Positions 1-7,548 are shown, numbered from the stretch's first letter. The stretch is DNA of 13,783 nucleotides from Pseudochelatococcus lubricantis (GCF_042432495.1 NZ_JBHLXC010000009.1:1-13783); one strand, 5' to 3'. Numbers and translations are program-made. Notes: a model not told the origin generated them from the letters alone.

Positions 1-32
1 CCCGAAACCGACCACTATCAAACCCAAGGACT

Positions 33-47
33 CTCGTTATGAACGAG
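33..47 (-). terminator. Short hairpin downstream of the first LysR gene
   Basis: A perfect 6-bp inverted repeat (CTCGTT-atg-AACGAG) lies about 20 bases past the LysR stop codon, read on the minus strand. There is no T-run after it, so it is at best a weak or Rho-assisted terminator and may be chance. Confidence 0.22.
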
Positions 48-65
48 GGACGACCGGGGGGCAGG

Positions 66-971
66 TCATACCTTGTCGTTACCCGACGCGGCCTCGCTAA
101 GGGGCGGGGTTCCAAATCGCTCTATCAGCATCTCAGTGAGGGTTCGCACCTTTCGAGAGGGATACTGGCCGGGCGGCCTCACGACGAAGATCCCGGCTGG
201 CGGAATCGGATGATGCGTCATGATTGGCACCAGCGCACCCGAACTAATATGATCCGCGACCAGCGGTTCTGGCAGATAGGCGACCCCAACTCCGTCCAGA
301 GCGGCCGCTACGAGGGATATTGCGTTATCAGCTATGAAGCGTCCCTGAGGACGCACCGTGACAATCTCGTCGTCATTCATGAATTGCCACTTCTCGGCGT
401 CCCGCATAACGACTTGGTGATTCACAATCTCGTCTGGTGTTGCGGGAGCACCGTGAGCTTCGATGTAAGCAGGGCTGGCAACCAGCTTGCCAAAGATCGG
501 TCCGATACGTCTCGCGACGAGGTTCGAGTCCGACAGATGCCCCAGCCGAATTGCGCAATCAAAGCCCTCTCCCACGAGATCTACGAAGCGATCAGTATAG
601 GAAGAGAGGATTTGTAGTTGCGGGTGCCGGCTGGCCATCTGGGAGAGGACAGGAGCAAAATAGCTCGGGCCAAATGACAGTGGCGCGGCTACGCGCATGC
701 GGCCTCGAAGCTCACCAGCGGGCAGGATCGTTTCGCGCACCAGATCCAATTCGGCGGATGTCCTGGCTGCGTAATCGCGGAAGGTGGCGCCTGCTTCCGT
801 GAGCGCTATCCCACGGGTCGTCCTTGCAAATAGCTGTGCGCCGAGTTGCTCCTCAAGCCTGGTGATCCGCCGGCTAACCATCGACTTCGAGATTCCCAGT
901 CGCAGCGCGGCAGACGACACTCCGCCCGCATCAGCAACTTCGACGAATATCCTTAGATCCTCAAGTTCCAC
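66..971 (-). CDS. LysR-family transcriptional regulator (copy 1)
   Basis: LysR-type activator/repressor of about 301 residues, the usual family length. The N-terminal winged helix-turn-helix lies at about residues 18-37 (core GISKSMVSRRITRLEEQLG), followed by the linker helix and a LysR substrate-binding domain from about residue 88. I chose a GTG start at 971 because the family N-terminus (V-E-L-E-D-L-R-I-F) begins there and AAGGA sits 7 bases upstream; TTG at 974 is an alternative. The frame stays open to an ATG at 1091, but those 40 extra residues are low-complexity and unlike LysR N-termini. It is transcribed away from the secreted amidohydrolase gene, the classic layout for a LysR regulating its divergent neighbour. 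By hand count it is about 64% identical, without gaps, to the LysR at 5678-6559. Its ligand cannot be inferred. Confidence 0.93.
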   Translation of the reverse strand: MELEDLRIFVEVADAGGVSSAALRLGISKSMVSRRITRLEEQLGAQLFARTTRGIALTEAGATFRDYAARTSAELDLVRETILPAGELRGRMRVAAPLSFGPSYFAPVLSQMASRHPQLQILSSYTDRFVDLVGEGFDCAIRLGHLSDSNLVARRIGPIFGKLVASPAYIEAHGAPATPDEIVNHQVVMRDAEKWQFMNDDEIVTVRPQGRFIADNAISLVAAALDGVGVAYLPEPLVADHISSGALVPIMTHHPIPPAGIFVVRPPGQYPSRKVRTLTEMLIERFGTPPLSEAASGNDKV

Positions 972-1223
972 AAGGCGTTCCTTATCTTGCAACACGGCTT
1001 CACACGACCGAGGGCTACCAAGGCAAGGAAGGGAATGACAACTTCGCTGCCGCTGTCTGTCCCATGAGGGCATTCTCGCACCGTGCCTCACGAACCGCCA
1101 ATATAGGAATTAGTTCGTAATCTTTCTAACGGCTTCCATTCACATCTTCGTCCATCGCACGCATCCGTAAAACGTCGGCTTCCACATCACCGCAATTCGT
1201 AAGATCAGTCGAACGAGGGTAAA
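972..1223. promoter_or_regulatory. Divergent intergenic region, LysR 1 / amidohydrolase
   Basis: These 252 bases separate two divergent start codons and so must hold both promoters and probably the LysR operator. Visible elements are an inverted repeat ATTA-gttcg-TAAT at 1109-1121 and the heptamer TTCGTAA at 1114-1120 and 1196-1202, with the near-copy TCCGTAA at 1164-1170. A further TTCG...CGAA pair flanks 1196-1213, just before the amidohydrolase ribosome-binding site. I cannot assign convincing -35/-10 pairs. That these are LysR sites is inference. Confidence 0.4.
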
Positions 1224-3029
1224 ATGCTCAAAAATTTATTCATCGCCTTTGTGACGATTTCTTCTTTCTCTGCGGCTCAGGCGCAAACCACGCAAGAACA
1301 ACCCGAAGCCGATCTGATCGTTATCAACGCAAAGATCTTCACCGGCAACCCGAGGCAGGCCGAAGCCTCTGCTTTAGCCGTCAGGAATGGCCGCATCTAT
1401 TCCGTCGGATCGGATGTGGACATTCTCGGTCTAAAGAATTCCGCTACCAAAGTGATTGATGCACGCAGTCGGAGACTCATTCCGGGCATCATCGATGCTC
1501 ATACGCACGTCCTCAACGACCTGGCCTATAACTACAGTATTCGATGGGATGGCGTGCCGACGCTGCGTCGTGCATTGACCATGCTCAGCGAGCAGGCCCA
1601 ACGAACGCCTGAGGGGCAGTGGGTCAAGGTGATCGGAGGCTGGTCACCCTACCAATTTGAGGAGAACCGCTTTCCCACGCTGGCCGAGCTGCGCGAGGCC
1701 GTGCCCGACCATCCCATGATTGTGCAATATGCCTATAACCGCGCTTTCTTGAACAAGCAGGCGATGGAAGCGCTTGGCGTGGGCACCGAACGGTTCCCAC
1801 AGGTGCCGGACGTAGAATTCGAGAAGGACAGCCACGGCAATCCCACGGGCGTTGTCCACGGCTATACTTGGCTGTTTCTTGCTCTTGAGGGCATGGTGCC
1901 GCAGCCCACGTTCGACGAACAAGTGAGTTCGATAGTCTACAGCGTTCACGGTCTGAACCGGACCGGCGTGACCTCGATCATCGATAACGGCGGCAGGTGG
2001 CCATACCCGGAGGCCCAGGCGCGGGTAGCCGTGCTCGCACGAGACAACCGCCTCAATGTGCGGATGCCCTTTGTGGACTTGCAACTCGGCGACGGCGGGC
2101 CGGTGAACATGGTGGATCTGGAGATCGAGGCGATCACGAAAACGGCGCCGATAAGCCCGGGGCAAAACCTGCACCCCACCCTGGCACATGGCCATGAATA
2201 TCGCGGTGCCGGGGAGGTTCTGAGCGGGGAAGTGCATGATCATGAGAACTTCGACCGTCCGGCGGTCATCATCGAGCCCGAGAAGATGCGGCGCTTCGTC
2301 GAGCAGGATGTGATGAAGCTCGTCCAGCGGCGAATCCCGTTCCGCATGCACGTTAGCTACAATGAGAACATCTCGCCCTTTCTCGATGGCCTTGAAAAGG
2401 TGAACGAAACGATCCCGCTCGATGGCCTGAAATGGAGTCTCGAACACGCGGAGACCATCAGCCCGGAGAACATCGATCGGGTGAAGACGCTGGGGGGCGG
2501 TATCGCCCTGGACGCCAAAATGGCGCTGCACGCCGATGGCTTCATCAAGACATATAGTCGCGAGAAGGCGTTGGAGACGCCGCGTCTGCGCAAACTCGTG
2601 GATAGCGGCATCCCTCTGGCCATGACCACCGACGCTTTTCGGGCAGCCACGTTCAACCCTTGGGTCGGGATAAGCTGGATGGTGTCCGGCAAGTCCGTGT
2701 CCGGTTCGGAGGTTCTCGCCGAGAACAACCGGCTCTCCCGCGCTGAAGCGCTGAAGCTGTTCACCAGTGGGGCAGCCTGGTTCATGAATGCAGAAGCCGA
2801 ACTAGGCACAGTCGCCCCGGGAAAGCTGGCTGACTTCGCCGTTCTCGACAGGGATTACTTCGCCGTGCCGGAAGAGCAAATCAGCTCTATATCGTCTGTC
2901 CTAACGATTATGGACGGCAAGGTCGTGTATGGCGCACAGGACTATAGCGCTCTTTCGCCAAAACTGCCCGAAATCCTTCCAGCCTGGTCACCCGTAAAAT
3001 ACTTCGGCAGCTATCATGGGGAAAAATGA
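1224..3029 (+). CDS. Secreted amidohydrolase, YtcJ/Amidohydro_3 family
   Basis: A 601-residue metal-dependent hydrolase of the amidohydrolase superfamily. Residues 1-20 form a Sec signal peptide (basic LK start, hydrophobic core, AQA cleavage before Q21), so the enzyme should act in the periplasm. The body matches Amidohydro_3/YtcJ: a small beta domain with the NGRIYSVG motif, then the metal-binding HxH in DAHTHV (H93, H95), later H376 (HVSYNEN), H408 (SLEHAE) and D470 (TTDAF), and a C-terminal GTVAPGKLADFAVLD element typical of the superfamily. The ATG at 1224 is preceded by a GAGGG ribosome-binding site. The stop codon TGA is shared with an ATG (ATGA at 3026-3029), and the next gene overlaps it, so the two are almost certainly cotranscribed. 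Family members hydrolyse amides, esters or cyclic N-acyl compounds; the substrate here is unknown. It is probably controlled by the divergent LysR. Confidence 0.93.
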   Translation: MLKNLFIAFVTISSFSAAQAQTTQEQPEADLIVINAKIFTGNPRQAEASALAVRNGRIYSVGSDVDILGLKNSATKVIDARSRRLIPGIIDAHTHVLNDLAYNYSIRWDGVPTLRRALTMLSEQAQRTPEGQWVKVIGGWSPYQFEENRFPTLAELREAVPDHPMIVQYAYNRAFLNKQAMEALGVGTERFPQVPDVEFEKDSHGNPTGVVHGYTWLFLALEGMVPQPTFDEQVSSIVYSVHGLNRTGVTSIIDNGGRWPYPEAQARVAVLARDNRLNVRMPFVDLQLGDGGPVNMVDLEIEAITKTAPISPGQNLHPTLAHGHEYRGAGEVLSGEVHDHENFDRPAVIIEPEKMRRFVEQDVMKLVQRRIPFRMHVSYNENISPFLDGLEKVNETIPLDGLKWSLEHAETISPENIDRVKTLGGGIALDAKMALHADGFIKTYSREKALETPRLRKLVDSGIPLAMTTDAFRAATFNPWVGISWMVSGKSVSGSEVLAENNRLSRAEALKLFTSGAAWFMNAEAELGTVAPGKLADFAVLDRDYFAVPEEQISSISSVLTIMDGKVVYGAQDYSALSPKLPEILPAWSPVKYFGSYHGEK

Positions 3030-4587
3030 ATCCCGCGAAATGGTTTTCTCCGCTTTCCCCAACAGTTCTATTTCAAAAGCTCCTTGGACTCCGGTTTCGC
3101 CGCATGGCCGTTCCCTACTGTGCTGGAAGCACCATCGCCTGAAGGTGGGATCAGCAGTTGCGCGCCGGTCCCTCTCCGGGGGGCGGTTACTGCTACTTTC
3201 GCTTGCTGCCCTCGCCTTTGCTCAATGGGACTACCGGCCCGCCCTGGCGGATGATGCTCGCTTGAAGCAGGAGAGGCCCTCGATAAAAGCCGACCGGTCG
3301 CGGGAGGACTGGTCAGTCCTCGCGGATCCGAAACTGCGGACCCAGCCGCTGGACAGTCTCAAATACATTCCGTTGTTTTCCTCCAATCCCCACAGCTACA
3401 TCTCGTTCGGGCTCAATCTGCGTGAAATATTCGAAGTCAGTGATGCGCCGGCTTTCGGAACCGTGCGTGCAAATCCCAGAGACTCCTACTGGTTACAGCG
3501 CGCGCAGTTCCATATGGATGCTCACCTGAATGAAAACTGGCAAGTGTTCACGCGGTTCGAGGATGTGCGTGCATTCGACAAGAAAGTGATCGGCCCCAAC
3601 GACGCAAACCGATTTGATCTTCGGCAAGCATTCATCGGCTATACGCAGAAGACTGACGCCGGAACGTTCAGGGTAAGAGTCGGCCGTCAAGACTTCGCGT
3701 TTGATCTGGAGCGGTTCGTGTCGGTACGCGATGGGCCGAATGTCCGCCAGTCATTCGATGCTGTCTGGGCCGGGTGGGAGACGGACGCATGGCGCTTCTA
3801 TGGTCTTGTCAGCCGGCCCGTTCAGTATTGGGACGACCGCCCTTTCGATGATAGATCGAGCGGCGATGCAATGTTCAGCGGGGCCCGCGTGGAGCGGCAG
3901 CTCTCGCCGACGATCGTGGCGTCGGCCTACTACGCGCTTTATCAGCGTAAGAACGCCACTTTTCTCACCGCGTCGGGTGAGGAAGACAGGCATATCCTCA
4001 ATATCCGGACGGCCGGCAAATATGCCGGTTTCGACTGGGATGCGGAGGCGATGGGACAGATTGGCAAGGTCGGCTCAGCCGACATTCTGGCCTGGGCCGT
4101 GGGTGCGAGGACCGGCTACACCTTCGAGGATCTCACCTGGTCACCGCGGATCGGTATGCAGTTCGACGTGGCGTCGGGCGACCGGGACGCAAGTGATGGC
4201 ACGCTCGGCACCTTCAATCCGCTGTTTCCGAACGGCTTCTATTTCTCGCTCGGCGGTCATACCGGATACGCTAACCTCGTCCACATCAAACCATCGGTCA
4301 CCGTTCAGCCGACAGAAGACCTGACCCTGATGGCTGGGGTCGGACTGCTCTGGCGACAGACGACACAGGACGCTGTCTACACCCTGCCAAGCGTTCCGGT
4401 GGCTGGCACGGCGGGTCAGGGGTCAGCATGGACCGGAGCCTATTTGCAGGTCAAGGCGGACTACCGCTTCAATCCCAATCTCGCGGGGTCGCTGGAGGCC
4501 GTCCGTTACCAGGTCGGCTCGGCGCTTCGCGACGCCGGAGGCCGTGACAGCAACTATGTTCGAGCGGAACTGAAATACTCATGGTAG
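3016..4587 (+). CDS. Outer-membrane porin, alginate-export-domain type
   Basis: Up to 523 residues, a predicted outer-membrane beta-barrel. From about residue 105 it carries the signature run of the alginate-export (AlgE-like) domain: LKYIPLF, SYISFGLNLRE, a QR/FHMDAHL strand, DLRQAFIGY, RVGRQDFAFDLERFVSVRDGPNVR and FDDR. The chain ends in an aromatic residue (KYSW), as barrel proteins recognised by BamA do. The start is unsure. A signal-peptide-like hydrophobic stretch (LLLLSLAALAFA, then a possible cut after RPALA) begins only near residue 57, and the ATG at 3016 has no clear ribosome-binding site. In-frame alternatives are ATG 3040 and GTG 3145; the last gives a normal-length signal peptide but has only a distant GGAAG. 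It overlaps the amidohydrolase gene, so its likely role is to admit that enzyme's substrate. Proteins with this domain serve many small molecules, so alginate itself is not implied. Confidence 0.9.
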   Translation: MGKNESREMVFSAFPNSSISKAPWTPVSPHGRSLLCWKHHRLKVGSAVARRSLSGGRLLLLSLAALAFAQWDYRPALADDARLKQERPSIKADRSREDWSVLADPKLRTQPLDSLKYIPLFSSNPHSYISFGLNLREIFEVSDAPAFGTVRANPRDSYWLQRAQFHMDAHLNENWQVFTRFEDVRAFDKKVIGPNDANRFDLRQAFIGYTQKTDAGTFRVRVGRQDFAFDLERFVSVRDGPNVRQSFDAVWAGWETDAWRFYGLVSRPVQYWDDRPFDDRSSGDAMFSGARVERQLSPTIVASAYYALYQRKNATFLTASGEEDRHILNIRTAGKYAGFDWDAEAMGQIGKVGSADILAWAVGARTGYTFEDLTWSPRIGMQFDVASGDRDASDGTLGTFNPLFPNGFYFSLGGHTGYANLVHIKPSVTVQPTEDLTLMAGVGLLWRQTTQDAVYTLPSVPVAGTAGQGSAWTGAYLQVKADYRFNPNLAGSLEAVRYQVGSALRDAGGRDSNYVRAELKYSW

Positions 4588-4691
4588 CGCATGCACAGCC
4601 ATACGCACCGGCGCCGGCCTTTCGCCGTGCCAAACATCCAGGGATGATGGATCGGTCGTCTCATATGCAGACGCGGCGTTGCACAATGAGG

Positions 4692-4725
4692 AAAGCTGGA
4701 TAGGCATTAAAGCTGGATAGGCATT
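4692..4725. repeat. Perfect 17-bp tandem duplication
   Basis: AAAGCTGGATAGGCATT occurs twice in a row with no mismatch and no spacer (4692-4708 and 4709-4725). It lies in the gap between the convergent porin and VOC genes. It is most simply a slipped-strand duplication; no protein or known element explains it. Confidence 0.9.
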
Positions 4726-4752
4726 CTTGGGCTGATATCGCAGAACCCATTC

Positions 4753-5169
4753 TCAAGACGCCGATTGAAACAACTCGACCAGCATCCTCTCATTGTCGCG
4801 GATATAAGCGAAGCGATCACCGGAATGGTTGGGTACGGAGGACGGAGGTATAACTATTTCAACGCCCTTTGCCGCAAGAGCGGCTACAGCTTCTTCCAGA
4901 TCATCAACAATGAACGCAAAATGGTTGATACCACGGATTTTCAGAAATGTTTCGATTTCTTTTCGCTCGTTTGACATGGGGGCAGCGCCTTCGACTTGAA
5001 TAATCTCCAGTCGAGCTTCACCACGAACGAGCATGGCCACCTCCGCGCCAGACAGAGTGAAACTATATTGGTGCTCGAAACCAAGATTATCTCGATACCA
5101 GTCAAGGCTGCCCTGCAGGTCGTTGACAACGACACCGACATGATGGAGGCGATGGACGAAATTTGCCAT
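4753..5169 (-). CDS. VOC-family (glyoxalase/bleomycin-resistance fold) protein
   Basis: A 138-residue single-chain vicinal-oxygen-chelate protein with two beta-alpha-beta-beta-beta modules. The four metal-ligand positions of the family are all present: His10 in RLHHVGVVV, Glu in LEIIQ, His in INHFAFIV, and Glu in MLVELFQ near the C-terminus. It therefore probably binds a divalent metal and acts as a lyase, isomerase, dioxygenase or drug-binding protein on an unknown substrate; I cannot choose among these. The ATG at 5169 was chosen because it has AGGAAATC six bases upstream and starts right before the first strand. The frame is open to 5268, but the added residues do not fit the family. It is convergent with the amidohydrolase-porin unit and is followed, on the same strand, by nothing further. 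It has an unusually long upstream gap. Confidence 0.88.
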   Translation of the reverse strand: MANFVHRLHHVGVVVNDLQGSLDWYRDNLGFEHQYSFTLSGAEVAMLVRGEARLEIIQVEGAAPMSNERKEIETFLKIRGINHFAFIVDDLEEAVAALAAKGVEIVIPPSSVPNHSGDRFAYIRDNERMLVELFQSAS

Positions 5170-5677
5170 GTGATTTCCTGGGTTTAGTTTTCTCGTTCCA
5201 GATCCGGTTCGAGAGACCATCCCTGCAATGGTTGCGGGACTACGTACGCTGCCGGAAACGAGGTTCAACTTCCCAAGGCAGGTCGCCCACCTCTCCTCCG
5301 ATCAAGGTAAACTTTCCATGTATGCGGGAAAGTGTGAACTACACTTTACTTTTCAATAAAATCCCTGTTGAACACCGATTCCGAGAGCGGCTTTCAAAGA
5401 TTTTTACTTCGTGCGACGTAGAAGTTATTCCTGCATATACGGGCAGGATAGTCTCCCCAAATGCGAAACGCTGTTGCAAAACGCAGAACGGGAGGCCTAT
5501 CAACGCTATCATGCTACATTCTGGGAATAACCCTCAGTCTATCCTGGCTATATTTTGTATTGCCCGACGGTTCTCCTCTGTCGTGCGTGCGCTCCCGTGC
5601 AGAATTTTTCCCTGAATGCATCCCTCCATGCCTGGCTCAATAGGGCACCAGCAAACTCTGATACTGAACAACTATTC
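5170..5677. other. About 508 bp without a recognised gene
   Basis: Between the minus-strand VOC and LysR 2 genes. Plus-strand frames are open at 5163-5615 and 5461-5643, but the translations lack family motifs, ribosome-binding sites and normal codon use for this window. The DNA is more AT-rich than its surroundings around 5335-5450 and 5520-5600. It must contain the promoter of the VOC gene. The only clear structure is the pair of inverted repeats at 5311-5347. It could be remains of a lost gene or an acquired spacer. Confidence 0.5.
5311..5347. promoter_or_regulatory. Two overlapping inverted repeats, putative operator
   Basis: ACTTTCC (5311-5317) pairs with GGAAAGT (5327-5333) across 9 bases, and AAAGTGT (5329-5335) pairs with ACACTTT (5341-5347) across 5 bases. 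The two perfect 7-bp palindromes share the AAAGT segment in the middle, so in RNA they would be mutually exclusive hairpins. It lies about 140-180 bases upstream of the VOC start codon. The layout suits paired binding sites for a dimeric repressor. Which regulator binds is unknown. Confidence 0.45.
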
Positions 5678-6559
5678 TTAACGACGTGTCGAAAAATCTT
5701 CAAAACACTCGATTAGCATCTCGGTGAGCACCCGTATCTTGCGTGAGGGATGCAGCCCTGGCGGCCGGACGACATAGATGCCCAATTTGGCGGGCGGATA
5801 GCGCGTCATGACCGGAACCAACGCGCCGGAAACCAGATGCTCCCTGATCAATTCTTCAGGGACACCGGCTAGCCCAATCCCGGCAAGTGCTGCCGCCACA
5901 AGAGCCACGGCATTGTCGGCTTTGAAGCGCCCCTGCGGTTTCAGCGTGATGATCTTGTCCCCATCCATCGCCAACCAGGTTTCAGTTCCCTGCATGACAA
6001 CCTCATGCGTGAGAAGTTCCTCCGGCGTCTCGGGCGAGCCGTGCTTTTTGATGTAGTCCGGCGTTGCAACGTACTTGGCGGAGGTCCAGCCGACGCGCCT
6101 TGCCAGCATGTTGGAGTCGGGAAGATGGCCGACCCGTATCGCGCAGTCGAAACCTTCTGCGATCAGGTCAACGAACCGATCGGTATAGCTGGCTTGAACC
6201 TGCAACTCCGGATGACGTTGCGCCAGGGATGCGAGCACCGGGGCGAAATGCGTCGGACCGAATGTAAGCGGAGCTGCGATCCTCAGCCGACCGCGAAGGT
6301 CGCCGCCAGGTAATATCGCCTCCCTGGCAATGTCGATCTCGGCGCAGACTTTTGCGGCGTGCTCGCGGAAGGTGATCCCGGCCTCCGTGAGGGCGGCGCC
6401 GCGCGTCGTGCGGGCAAGCAGCTGCACGCCCAATTCCTTTTCAAGCCGAATGAGGCGCCGGCTGACCATCGACTTGGATATGTCGAGCCGCCGCGCGGCG
6501 GGCGAAACCCCGCCAGCATCGGCAACTTCCACGAAGGTCCGCAGGTCTTCGATGTCCAA
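5678..6559 (-). CDS. LysR-family transcriptional regulator (copy 2)
   Basis: LysR-type regulator of 293 residues starting at TTG 6559. The helix-turn-helix is at about residues 18-37 (DISKSMVSRRLIRLEKELG), followed by a full substrate-binding domain. The TTG start fits three observations: the family N-terminus (D-I-E-D-L-R-T-F) begins here, AGGA sits 8 bases upstream, and a TATAAT promoter lies at 6606-6611, so the longer frames (ATG at 6652 or 6787) would begin upstream of the transcript. It is divergent from the YcaC-type hydrolase, which it probably regulates. It aligns without gaps to the LysR at 66-971, about 64% identical by hand count (185 of 287), including the whole recognition helix, so the two may bind similar DNA. 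Confidence 0.93.
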   Translation of the reverse strand: MDIEDLRTFVEVADAGGVSPAARRLDISKSMVSRRLIRLEKELGVQLLARTTRGAALTEAGITFREHAAKVCAEIDIAREAILPGGDLRGRLRIAAPLTFGPTHFAPVLASLAQRHPELQVQASYTDRFVDLIAEGFDCAIRVGHLPDSNMLARRVGWTSAKYVATPDYIKKHGSPETPEELLTHEVVMQGTETWLAMDGDKIITLKPQGRFKADNAVALVAAALAGIGLAGVPEELIREHLVSGALVPVMTRYPPAKLGIYVVRPPGLHPSRKIRVLTEMLIECFEDFSTRR

Positions 6560-6605
6560 ATCAACGTTCCTGTACGCGCGACGGTTTAGTGCTCGAAGCA
6601 ATCCA

Positions 6606-6636
6606 ATTATATCACAAATAGAAACGACGGTGTCGA
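6606..6636 (-). promoter_or_regulatory. Putative promoter of LysR 2
   Basis: On the minus strand, a perfect -10 hexamer TATAAT (6611-6606) is preceded by TCGACA (6636-6631), five of six matches to TTGACA, with a 19-base spacer. The spacer is longer than ideal. Transcription would begin near 6598, about 40 bases before the TTG start codon. Confidence 0.5.
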
Positions 6637-6785
6637 CGTTAGCGTTCCTCATTTCGCGACACAGCTTCGCGGGAAAGGATGCTACCGCGCCATAACAAGA
6701 AATGAGAGTGTCAATTGAGGCGTCGTCTGAGGCGCCGCCCGTCTTTCCAGTAACCCAGCCCGCAACGTCAGCAAAGGATGTTTCC
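6612..6785. promoter_or_regulatory. Divergent control region, LysR 2 / YcaC-type hydrolase
   Basis: The region between the LysR 2 promoter and the ATG of the hydrolase must contain the hydrolase promoter. TTTCGCG at 6652-6658 and CTTCGCGGGAAA at 6665-6676 form a direct repeat of TTCGCG spaced by 14 bases, roughly one and a third helical turns, and part of an imperfect palindrome. This could be a LysR site. I see no confident plus-strand -35/-10 pair. Confidence 0.28.
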
Positions 6786-7448
6786 ATGACCTTTCGTAAC
6801 GGTCTCGATTCGCTTCTTCGGCCGGAAGACTCGGTCCTCGTTCTGATCGACCACCAGCCCTATCAGCTCGCGAACCTGAACAGCCACGATCCGCAAGCCG
6901 TCGTCAACCTCACGACCGCGCTGGCGAAGCTGGCGAAAGCCTTCAAGGTGCCGACCATTCTCACCAGCGTGATCGCGGCGCGCGGTGGACTTCTCTTCAA
7001 GCAGATCACCGACGTATTTCCGGGCCAGGAAGTCATCGATCGCACGTGGGTGAACACCTGGCAGGACGAGAAGGTGGTCAACGCTGTCAAGGCGACCGGC
7101 CGCAAGCAGCTGATCATCGCCGGCCTGTGGACCGAGGTCTGCGTCGCGATGCCTGTCATCCAGGCTGCCGGCGAAGGTTGGGACGTGACCGTGATCACCG
7201 ATGCGTCGGGAGGGATTTCGAAGGAGTCTCACGAAGTCGCCGTGCAGCGCATGATCGCGGCCGGCGCGAACGTGATGACCGTGATGGCGCTCGCTGGCGA
7301 ATGGCAACGCGATTGGGCACGCACCGAACATGTCGAGGAGCTGACCGAGATTCTCATCGAGCACTTCAGCGGCAGCGGCATCGCGTATCTTTGGGAACAG
7401 CAGTTGCTCAACACCCCGGTCGGTGCCGCTGGACCGTCGGGCGGCTGA
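6786..7448 (+). CDS. Isochorismatase-like cysteine hydrolase (YcaC type)
   Basis: A 220-residue member of the isochorismatase-like superfamily, closest to the YcaC group. The core shows the catalytic Asp22 (VLVLIDHQPY) at the end of the first strand and the nucleophilic Cys119 in IAGLWTEVCVAMP, with the non-proline cis-peptide region just before it. VVTDASGG-like (VITDASGG) and EWQRDWAR segments are also typical of YcaC relatives. I cannot assign the triad lysine with confidence by eye. ATG 6786 was preferred over the upstream in-frame ATG 6702 because AAGGA lies about 8 bases upstream and the family N-terminus (MTFRNGLDSLL) starts here. YcaC proteins form octameric rings of uncertain physiological substrate; true isochorismatase activity is not implied. 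It is divergent from LysR 2 and 217 bases upstream of the flavin monooxygenase. Confidence 0.92.
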   Translation: MTFRNGLDSLLRPEDSVLVLIDHQPYQLANLNSHDPQAVVNLTTALAKLAKAFKVPTILTSVIAARGGLLFKQITDVFPGQEVIDRTWVNTWQDEKVVNAVKATGRKQLIIAGLWTEVCVAMPVIQAAGEGWDVTVITDASGGISKESHEVAVQRMIAAGANVMTVMALAGEWQRDWARTEHVEELTEILIEHFSGSGIAYLWEQQLLNTPVGAAGPSGG

Positions 7449-7548
7449 TCGGGGCGGGTGGCGGGGTTATGCGACGGCGAACGCCCCCGATTGCTCGTCG
7501 AGTCTCATCACCCCTCCCCTTTTCCGAGGATCAAGAAGATGTCTTTAA

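Noticed and set aside
39..617. Plus-strand frame of 192 codons at the left edge
   Set aside because: Antisense to LysR 1, whose family match covers the same bases.
1644..2531. Open frame of 295 codons on the minus strand
   Set aside because: Wholly antisense inside the amidohydrolase, His/Arg-rich and with no domain signature.
3016..4587. Alginate synthesis or alginate uptake role for the porin
   Set aside because: The alginate-export domain is widespread in porins for unrelated small molecules, and no alginate genes are nearby.
5163..5643. Plus-strand frames in the long gap before the VOC gene
   Set aside because: No ribosome site, no homology pattern and codon use unlike the neighbouring genes; left as non-coding.
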